Assembly (NCBI GenBank): GCA_039000515.1
Contig: JBCFYV010011135.1
Location: 16,027,191-16,091,190, forward strand
Reading direction: 5' to 3'
Length of the DNA: 64,000 nucleotides
DNA from: Timema cristinae
Lineage: Eukaryota; Arthropoda; Insecta; Phasmatodea; Timematidae
The notes under the pieces are model-generated. The model had not been told where the DNA came from, made no database searches, and worked only from the letters and a program-made list of their open reading frames with translations. Positions within the stretch are counted from its first letter, which is position 1. Each line of letters starts with the position of its first letter. A program made the position numbers and the translations under genes. Positions 57,033-64,000 of this stretch are shown piece by piece.

Positions 57033-57552
57033 GACCTGGTTCAGTGGCTGCATGGTCTAAGGTGTTAGTCTCGTGTTAGACTAGACTGCCATTGACAGGG
57101 AGATTGGGGTTCGAATCCTGGTCGAGAGTACTGAGGGTGACCCGCCTCGGTGGCGTAGTTGGATAACGTGCTTGTCGTGTTGCGCTCGACTGCTGAGGAC
57201 GGGGAGATCGAGGTTTGAATCTCGATCGGGTGAACTTGGGGTGGTTTTTCCTAAAATGGTTTTCCACTCTCCCTCCACGCAAATGCGGGTTCACTTCCTC
57301 TAATTCAACCTTCCCAATTCCTAATCCATTAGCGTAATTAGTACTTAAAGCGTATAACCCGAACGGGTAGTAAGACACGGTGCTAAATATTATTATTATT
57401 GTACTGAAGGGGATTTTTCCAAAACTGGTTTCCACTCTACCTCATATAAATGTGGATACACTTCTAGATTTGACCTTCCTCATCCATAACTCATTAACCT
57501 AATTAGTACATATGAGTATAACCTTAAAAGGTAGTAAGATGTGGTGCTAAAA
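57033..57552 (+). mobile_element. SINE family B, full-length, split by a family A SINE
   Basis: GGTTCAGTGGCTGCATGGTC and TAAGGTGTTAGTCTCGTG (tRNA-Leu-like A-box region), GGGGTTCGAATCCTGG (B box). Cut after GTACTGAGGGTG and resumed at GTACTGAAGGGG, then CTCTACCTCATATAAATGTG, CCTTCCTCATCCATAACTC and TAGTAAGATGTGGTGCTAA. Confidence 0.87.
57129..57411 (+). mobile_element. SINE family A nested in family B
   Basis: Body about 57141-57398. GTACTGAGGGTG before and GTACTGAAGGGG after are an imperfect 12-bp target duplication. Good head, body and tail, ending ACCCGAACGGGTAGTAAGAC and GGTGCTAA(TAT)n. Confidence 0.9.
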
Positions 57553-57574
57553 ATACTAAACTAAGTTATCTATT

Positions 57575-57705
57575 ACTTACTATGTTCTGAAAATTGAAAA
57601 AAGACACCTGGACACGGGAATCGAACCAGAGACATTTGGCTTGGTGCGCCAATACTCCCGTCTCGAGTGTCTTTTTTCACTTTTCAGAACATGATAACTA
57701 AATGG
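57575..57705. mobile_element. Palindromic tRNA-like element P, copy 3
   Basis: Left arm TATGTTCTGAAAATTGAAAA then AAGACACCTGGACACGGGAA. Right arm inverse: CTCCCGTCTCGAGTGTCTTT, TTTCACTTTTCAGAACATGA. Arms are about 48 bp and nearly fully complementary. The centre is a short remnant of the tRNA 5' half (ATTTGGCTTGGTGCGCCAAT, itself a small hairpin). Confidence 0.75.
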
Positions 57706-58295
57706 AGTAGATTCTCACTAAAAGTATAGATAATAGCTTTGGCTATTTTATTCTTATTAAATATTAGTAATGTGCTGACAAAAGCCTATGTTAAAAAAGT
57801 GTAAGTCGAATACTCTGAAACAATGGTTCTCAAACTGTGGTACATGTACCTCCAGGGGTATGAAAAAATAATAGCAAAGTATGCAAAAATGTCTGATAGG
57901 AAACTTCTAACACATTTTTCTTGTTTCGCAGTACCATTGGCAACTGCTTTGAGCTCATTTTGTATTCCTTCGCTCCGTGCTTTGTTGTCAAAGCAGGTTG
58001 AAGCTGGGGAGTTGGGTGAGTTTTAATAATCTTCTACTCGTTGTTTATGTTCACTTAATTGATACAAAACCTGGAATAGTAGAGACTGTTAAAACATTGC
58101 ATTAAAAAAAACTTACTTAAACACTTGTAAAGTTATCAACTGTTTCCAGCCTACTGCCATGTCACTTTAATAAAATACCTTCACTTTTCTCTATCCTTCC
58201 AGTATTCTCTCTTCTTTCACCCACAAACTGTTATTTTCTCCCCTCATCTCTTACTTGGTCTCCCTTGCATCCCCCCTACCTCCCCCCACTCCTAT

Positions 58296-58940
58296 CCAAA
58301 CTTCAACTAAAACCTGGACCCGCATCCGTGGCGTAGTTGGTTAACGTGCTAGTCGTGTTGAGCTCGACTGTTGGGGACGGGGAGATCGAGGTTCGAATCT
58401 CGGTCGGGTGAACTGGGGGTGGTTTTTCCTAAAAAATGGCTTTCCACACAAATGCGGGTTCACTTCCTCTAATTCAACCTTCCCAATTCCTAATCCATTA
58501 GCATAATTAGTACTTAAAGCGTATAACCCGAATGGGTAGTAAGACGCGGTGCTAAATAATAATAAAAAAATAATAAAACTAAAACTTGGAATCAGCCGGG
58601 AATTTGAAGTGGTTGAGGAAAAAAAGGAAATAAGTCTGGAATTTGGTAAATTTAAAAAAAAACAGGAAAATGTTTACTTTCCAATGTGATTCAAACTGTC
58701 TATTTTTGTTTGTAGCTGTTTAATATATTTTAGCTTTTTATAATTCCTTATTAATACAAATGAAAATATGTTTATTTAAATTTTAAAATATATTATTTAT
58801 AAAAAAGATTAATAAAAAAAAGTGCCGGGGTGCGGGGGTGATGAGTAGAAGGGTGTGACATACTTTTGAGTTGGGAATTTTATGAAATTATCAAGGGGAA
58901 AAGTCAGGAATTTCATTGGTCAAGTTGAGTGGACACCATG
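58296..58940. mobile_element. hAT-type MITE N, copy 2, split by a family A SINE
   Basis: After the SINE: AATCAGCCGGGAATTTGAAG, AATAAGTCTGGAATTTGG, GGTGTGACATACTTTTGAGT, ending GTTGAGTGGACACCATG. The left terminus is lost. Confidence 0.6.
58305..58589 (+). mobile_element. SINE family A, with 13-bp target duplication
   Basis: AACTAAAACCTGG (58305-58317) and AACTAAAACTTGG (58577-58589) bracket the element, one mismatch. The middle lacks the CTCCCTCCACG segment (a deletion of about 12 bp). Confidence 0.9.
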
Positions 58941-60139
58941 AATTTATTACATGTGGGACAGATATGAACTAAGACTAAAATTAATAAGAGGGTAGGGAAT
59001 AACAGATTTATTAACCATCTTAACAACTGCATTGTGTTACAATCAGATCCAAAGTTAACAAAGCTGGGTAAGCCTTCAGAGTGAATCCAAGATTTTAAAT
59101 TTTGGAAATTATCCAAATCTTATCTTAATAACTTGAACCTATTCTGATTTAAACATCATACTTAAGAAAAATTTTGATAAGAATATCTTATAATGAACGT
59201 GTTTAGAATTGAGTCTTATTGGACAATTCTAATTGCAAACTAGGCAAGATTAAATATTTATTGAGTTGAGCCCCAACACAAAAATTAATATCACAAAAAC
59301 AACTTTTAAACCCTGAATTGTGACTTACTGTACATAAAATGTTATCTTGAGATTCTTTATTAAATTTTAATAACAGTTCAAGTTTAGTTTCTTTAGAAAG
59401 TTAAATTATTTAAAACTTGACTTCTAGGTATGAGTTTTGAATTACATTCCTTTGAATGTGAATCTCGTATTTTAGTAAAGATAGTTAGACCAGAACCCAG
59501 AAGTCCAAAATTTTGGATGAATCGAACACATTTTGTGAAAAATAAAGTCAAACAAAATACATCTTATTGATGACAAACTCAAAGTTAAAGGAGAATGCTA
59601 ATACAGGGTAATAATAAATGCATACTATTTACATGTTGTAGTCATCACAGTATTTTTTCCTGTAACTTAAAATAACTACAGTGCTGTAAACAGAAATACT
59701 GTAGGTGTAAAACTATAGTATAGATTACGTGTTATACATTAGTGAAGTTAATATAAATTTTATAAAATTAATACAACTATAGTTTAAACATGTTAAAAAC
59801 TCTTGCCACCCACTTATTCAGAATTTTTGCTAATTCGAATTGTTTCTGTTTAGTTCATATTAATAAGGCTCTACCATGTTTGGGTTTGAAATTTTTAATC
59901 TGATTAGAATCTTCTAGAGATTTATATTTGGAATTGCAAATCAAATCTAAATTTATACTAGCTTTGGATTCGGATTTCAAATTTAGGAGCTTCTTACAGG
60001 CCTGGACCCCTGGTGTGTATTTGACTGTCCAATTCAAATGTGTTAAATATGCCAATGTTTGTAAACTCGAACAGTTAGATCACTCGCAGATATCATTATG
60101 TTAAAACCCTATTTGAGGAAAACATAAACAAAGGTGTCA
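58941..60139. other. Intron 2 interior without identified repeat
   Basis: AT-rich; nothing matched. Confidence 0.4.
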
Positions 60140-60430
60140 GTCTTGTCTTGTCTCATTCAGTTTGTTGGAGCGACGGTCGAGGTTTGATTTCTGGACAGGT
60201 GTACTGAGGTGTTATTTGCTAAATGGTTTTTTTACTCTTTCTCCACACAAATGTAATTAATTTCTTCTAAATTCTACCTTCCTCATCCTAATTACCTCAT
60301 TAATTATATTAATAGAATAGAGATGAGTAGAGTGAAAAACCATTTATAAATAAACACCCTCAGTTCATCCTGACGAGATTACAAAACACATCCTCACCTT
60401 CACAAATCGGACTAGATGAGTTTGTCGCTT
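60140..60430. mobile_element. Two family B SINE remnants, tail to tail
   Basis: A plus copy (CGGTCGAGGTTTGATTTCTG, GTGTACTGAGGTGTTATTTG, CTCCACACAAATG, TACCTTCCTCATCCTAATTA) meets a minus copy (GAGTAGAGTGAAAAACCATT, AACACCCTCAGTTCATCCTG) near 60320. Confidence 0.6.
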
Positions 60431-60450
60431 AATCTGCCTCTACCCATCAA

Positions 60451-60469
60451 TGTGTGTGTGTGTGTGTGT
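60451..60469. repeat. (TG)n microsatellite
   Basis: Short TG run of 19 bp. Confidence 0.9.
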
Positions 60470-60587
60470 AATTTGGCTGTACACTAACTCCTTGACTTAC
60501 ATGGTTAATTTGTCCCAAAGGTTTCGACCCAAGTTGTTAAATCGTGCAAGTCTAAAGGTGATTAAATAGGATGTTATTTTGAATACA

Positions 60588-61015
60588 TCTAATTAGGTTC
60601 TGTTTCAAAAATGAGGTGGCCCAATGGCTAGATAATTTTATAATAAAGGAAATTGATAAAACAAAAGAAAAAGGAAAAATAAACTACTAAGAATAAATTT
60701 GATGAAGAAAGCCCACCTAGGGAAAGAGGAAAAATGTGGGAAGAATCCAATGCACAAAGGTGACATCTTCTTCCTTTCTTCTGTCTTCTAAGTAGTTACA
60801 CACACATTTTAACACACATATTATTATTTTATTTGTGTTAAAATGTGTGTGTGACTACTTCTACTATAGAAGACAGAAGAAAGGAAGAAGATGTCACCTT
60901 TGTGCATTGGATTCTTCCCACATTTCTCCTCTTTCCCTAGGTGGGCTTTCTTCATCGAATTTATTCTTAGTAGTTTATTTTTCCTTTTTCTTTAGCTTTA
61001 TCTGATTAGGTTCTG
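60588..61015. repeat. Long palindrome K with 15-bp flanking duplication
   Basis: Arms about 60651-60823 and 60833-61000 are inverse copies (AAGAAAGCCCACCTAGGGAA versus TTCCCTAGGTGGGCTTTCTT). The loop is an AT-rich 10 bp. TCTAATTAGGTTCTG (60588-60602) and TCTGATTAGGTTCTG (61001-61015) flank the whole unit. The left end extends with GAGGTGGCCCAATGGCTAGA, which is also present at the K copy of 38885-39205. Confidence 0.78.
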
Positions 61016-61194
61016 CAATATATAAACAAAATGGTGATGACACTATGAGCTTACAAGGTACACCAACTATTATGTTTAAACTGTCGCTTGTTAAATGGTG
61101 TTGCTAGTAGAAAGTCAAAGAAGCACAACCTTGTGTCTACAAATCAGCGTAGCATGAATTTTTGTAAATTGAGAACTCACTGTACACTTTGCAG

Positions 61195-61351
61195 GAAAGC
61201 TGTTTGCCTTGGTCGCCATCACGGAGAATCTGTGTACACTCCTTGGTTCGGTGCAGTTCAACAGTCTTTACCCTCTGATGAGGAAGATTGACCAAGGTTT
61301 CATATTCTTGTACGCAGCGGCCACTCAGATCATTCCTCTCATCATCATAAC
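61195..61351 (+). CDS. SLC46-like transporter, exon 3
   Basis: Frame continues GKLFALVAITENLCTLLGSV, QFNSLYPLMRKIDQGFIFLY and AAATQIIPLIIIT. This is TM10, a short loop with the basic MRK and TM11/12. Acceptor ACTTTGCAG|GAAAGC (phase 1), donor ATAAC|GTGAGT (phase 2). Confidence 0.92.
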
Positions 61352-61389
61352 GTGAGTTATGGGGGGGTCAGCAAGTATCGAGACAGATG

Positions 61390-61655
61390 GAGTTGGGTGA
61401 CACGCTTCACTGGTGACCACATGGTCTGATAAGTCAGTCTCACAATAGACAGAGACTAGACTGCTGATGACAGAAAGTTCAGGGTTCGAATTCAAGTCTG
61501 ATATACTGAGGGTGGTTGTTCCTAAATGGTTCTCCACTTACTCTCTCCACACAAATGCTGGTAAACCTCTAAATTTAATCTTCCTCATCCCCAACCTATT
61601 ATTGTAATTATTACATATGCATATAACCTCAACGCGTAGCAAAAGACTGTACAAA
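61390..61655 (+). mobile_element. SINE family B in intron 3
   Basis: CTGGTGACCACATGGTCTGA and TCAGTCTCACAATAGAC (head), CAGGGTTCGAATTCAAG (B box), TACTGAGGGTGGTTGTTCC, CTCTCCACACAAATGCTGGT, CTTCCTCATCCCCAACCTAT. Confidence 0.72.
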
Positions 61656-61816
61656 AAAAGTTGGGCGTGCTAGCAAGCCTGAGACATGTTGTGTATTTTC
61701 AAAAATCTCACGTTATTTAAGAGGTGGTTTCATATTTACAAATTTATTCTGAACCAAAAGGGAGATGAAAAGTATCAACACATCTCTATCATATTGAAAT
61801 CCTTTTTTAAATTCTA

Positions 61817-62256
61817 TTTATACTACATAATATTATAAAGAGGAAAGATTTGATTTTTTTTTTTTGTAATGGATAAACTCAAAAACTACTGGACCGATTT
61901 TAAAAATTATTTCACCAATATAAAGCTACATTATCAGCGAGCAACATAGGCTATATTTTATTTTGAAAATTTAATTTATTCCTAATAAAAATGTCGATAG
62001 TATATTATATAGTCGTTGGAAAAAAAAGTTGTTGAAGGGAAAGTGGGGTTGGTGGGGGGGGGAGGGGGAGGAAAGAGGAATGAGATGAAAATAGGAGGGA
62101 GAATAAAATAAGGAGGGGGCTATACAGTGATGGTAGAACTGTATTTAAAAAAAAAAGTAAAAAAAAAAATTTTGTTTTTATATTGACATGATGGATGATT
62201 TGAAGCTTTGTTTTACAGGATTCTTTACCATATTTTTTTACGGGGGAGGGGGCTAG
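61817..62256 (+). mobile_element. Helitron-like non-autonomous element H, copy 2
   Basis: Matches 2322-2761 throughout (AATATTATAAAGAGGAAAGA, AACTACTGGACCGATTTTAA, CATTATCAGCGAGCAACATA, ACATGATGGATGATTTGAAG), and ends GGGGGCTAG before a T. The start is diverged from the TC form. Confidence 0.55.
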
Positions 62257-62397
62257 TGAGTTTATAAAATGTTCATGAAAAGGTGAAAAAAAGCTCATTT
62301 TCAAGATTGTTTTATGTGAAATCTCACATGTATGTGGTAAAATAATCAACTAGAAATGTGTATTAAGCCTTATAATGATGATGATGATATGATTATA

Positions 62398-62615
62398 TAT
62401 TATTATTTTAGCACCGCGTCTTACTACCTGTTTGGGTTATATGCTTAAGTATTAATTACGCTAATGGATTAGGAATTGGGAAGGTTGAATTTAGAGGAAG
62501 TGAACCCGCATTTGCGTGGAGGCAAGTGGAAAACCGTTTAGGAAAAACCTCCCCCAGTTCACCCAACTGAGATTCAAACCTCAATCTCCCCGTTCTCGGT
62601 AGTCGAGCACAACAC
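62398..62615 (-). mobile_element. SINE family A, head truncated, in intron 3
   Basis: TTTTAGCACCGCGTCTTACT, GAACCCGCATTTGCGTGGAG, CCCCCAGTTCACCCAACTGA, ending in CGGTAGTCGAGCACAAC without the A-box part. Confidence 0.85.
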
Positions 62616-63173
62616 TTAAAAAAAATTAAAAGATTAAAGTCATGATAAAGGCTTACAACATAAAAAATTGCTTATGTGGTTGCATTATCTAAGGCAATGT
62701 TCCGCGCACAATTTTAATTCGCGGTACACCTAACAAACCAAACATTTTTGTGGCATATTGTATTGTTTTGTGGAACGAGCCACAGCAGAAGTAAATGTAA
62801 AATGCACCCAGTCCAACAGTTGCTCGGTAAAACAGAATTAAGAAAAATTAGACAAATCTTTTTCTTAAGAGTAACTTCAAATGTTTCAACAATATAGATT
62901 GAAGTTATTTTTCTGTGCCCACTTCTTTAACATTTGGAAACATTTTTGTCCAAACATTTGGTAATTTGGGTAAATGATAGCTATATATTCAAGAGAAAAC
63001 TTTTAATCTTGTGGCTAAAATATATTGTACAATCTTTGGGTGTTCACAGAGCACAATCTTGTGGTCAAAACATCTTGTACTATAAATTATGTTGTGTGGT
63101 TAAGACTAGCTGGGAAAGTAACCCTCTATTCTGAAAACATAAATAACTATTTGTTTTATTGCTTTTCTTTCAG

Positions 63174-63231
63174 ATGGATATCTCTCTCTGTCAGATCTAC
63201 AGTGTACACATCTCTCGATGGGATCAGCTGA
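63174..63231 (+). CDS. SLC46-like transporter, exon 4 (C-terminus)
   Basis: A completes the split codon, giving TWISLSVRSTVYTSLDGIS and the stop TGA at 63229-63231. Acceptor CTTTTCTTTCAG. The four exons would encode about 421 residues if the exon 1 shift is ignored. That is slightly shorter than usual for this family, mainly at the C-terminal tail. Confidence 0.82.
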
Positions 63232-63600
63232 GTGTGCATGTCAGCACCAAGTGCGTGTGTACCAATAGCAAGCAGGTACACACACAGTGAAAACCTGAAT
63301 ATTGACACCACTGTGAAATCAGATTATTAAGCTTTAATTTAAGCGAACATTTTTTCTCGCTCTGTGCAAATTACATCCGTTTAGGATGAGAAATCATACT
63401 TAGACACAGTAGCAAACAGTGTTTCTTTAAAACGATGTTTCTCAAACAACATACAAGGGTGACGACCTTTGTAACCTCTCCTATATTTTGTAACATGCTT
63501 GTTATGATGCATCCCTATGTTCAGGCGCTGTGAGTTAAGGAAACTCTTAGAAGAGGTTGAACTTGAAATAAAAATAATATGTTATGATTAAATATATAGT
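63232..63600 (+). other. Probable 3' UTR of the transporter gene
   Basis: Follows the stop codon directly. The first canonical AATAAA is at 63567-63572, so the transcript probably ends shortly after, near 63590. Length about 340-360 nt. Confidence 0.6.
63567..63572 (+). promoter_or_regulatory. Polyadenylation signal AATAAA
   Basis: Canonical hexamer about 335 bp after the transporter stop codon. Confidence 0.55.
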
Positions 63601-63844
63601 TAGAAATATTCAATTAATATCAACTAAAACATGAGACTGAAATATACAGAATAGACTTATTTGTTACGATTTTAGGGTGGGCTGTATGTGCCTTGGTTTG
63701 ATGCAACAATAATGCATCCAAGCACCATTTACTTCAGGTTATTCAAATCATGCAAGTATTGATTTTCTGTAAACTAGAAGAATTAATGTTAGGGGTTTCC
63801 TATAACAAAATATAATTTGCAGGGTAACACTTTGTATTGTTTAT

Positions 63845-63950
63845 GGTTGATCCCAGTAGTCTTGGGGTAAAGAGCTTGCCTCAAAGGCTGAAGTTTTTGG
63901 GTTAAAACCCAGCCGAGGTCGACAGATTTTTTTTTTTAGCACCAAACATC
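63845..63950 (+). mobile_element. tRNA-like SINE start, cut by window end
   Basis: CCCAGTAGTCTTGGGGTAAA, GAGCTTGCCTC and GGGTTAAAACCC (degenerate B box) then poly-T. It does not match A-D or I/P. Confidence 0.35.
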
Positions 63951-64000
63951 CGTAACACAACTTTCTTCGGCAAAGCCGCCGGCCCATCTCGCTTGCGGAA

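Larger units (their letters stand above)
53396..61194 (+). other. Intron 2 of the transporter gene, 7.8 kb
   Basis: GTAAGG donor to TTTGCAG acceptor. Filled with repeats: element F, family A, B and D SINEs, a mariner fragment, two hAT-type MITEs, palindromes P and K. No exon-like segment was seen inside it. Confidence 0.8.
61352..63173 (+). other. Intron 3 of the transporter gene
   Basis: 1.8 kb, GTGAGT donor and CTTTTCTTTCAG acceptor. Contains a family B SINE, Helitron-like copy H2 and a family A SINE. Confidence 0.85.

Noticed and set aside
57076..57435. Protein-coding gene on the minus strand
   Set aside because: The frame is a translation of family A and B SINEs ([10 protein letters not shown]...). 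Similar frames at 24282-24623, 25959-26285 and 36746-36973 have the same origin.
57820..57900. hAT MITE terminus (GGTTCTCAAACTGTGGTACA)
   Set aside because: The string resembles known hAT MITE ends, but I could not find a matching second terminus, so it is not listed as a feature.

Overview
This is nuclear DNA from an AT-rich invertebrate animal. The evidence is one intron-containing metazoan transporter gene with GT-AG introns, Pol III-type SINEs with A and B boxes, hAT, mariner and Helitron-like DNA transposons, and LINE remnants whose protein cassettes (a GRP-RRW-DN cassette and an FRAG...FIDFK-AYDS reverse transcriptase) are common in arthropods. An arthropod, perhaps a chelicerate, is a reasonable guess but the sequence does not prove it. 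Nothing prokaryotic or organellar was seen.

Only one gene is convincing. It is a four-exon, plus-strand SLC46 / proton-coupled folate transporter-like major facilitator (exons near 51837-52646, 53156-53395, 61195-61351 and 63174-63231). Intron 2 is 7.8 kb and full of repeats. The first exon appears to carry a one-base frameshift about 13 codons after the natural ATG. This is either a real lesion or an assembly indel.

Almost everything else is repeats. Left part (1-12 kb): tRNA-derived SINEs, a foldback element, a Helitron-like element and a 63-bp tandem array at 9 kb. 12.3-15.1 kb: a nearly end-to-end but decayed hAT transposon. 15-24 kb: foldback, TTAA-ended and long unknown repeats with nested SINEs. 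24-31 kb: a dead LINE reverse transcriptase, a terminal-inverted-repeat element rich in TATCGATA, and a 46-bp minisatellite grown out of a LINE C-terminal segment. 31-51 kb: more SINEs, palindromic tRNA-like elements and a mariner remnant. 51-63 kb: the transporter gene, with SINEs, mariner and hAT-type MITE remnants in its introns.

Four tRNA-headed repeat families can be told apart (named A, B, C and D here), plus a fifth tRNA-like element (I/P) with unusual palindromic architecture. A, B and D have different tRNA-like heads but share a 3' domain with the hairpin ACCCGTTCGGGT followed by GTAAGACGCGGTGCTAA and a (TAA)n tail. Many copies have clean 10-13 bp target-site duplications, and several sit inside other repeats, so relative insertion ages can be read off. 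Family letters are local labels, not database names.
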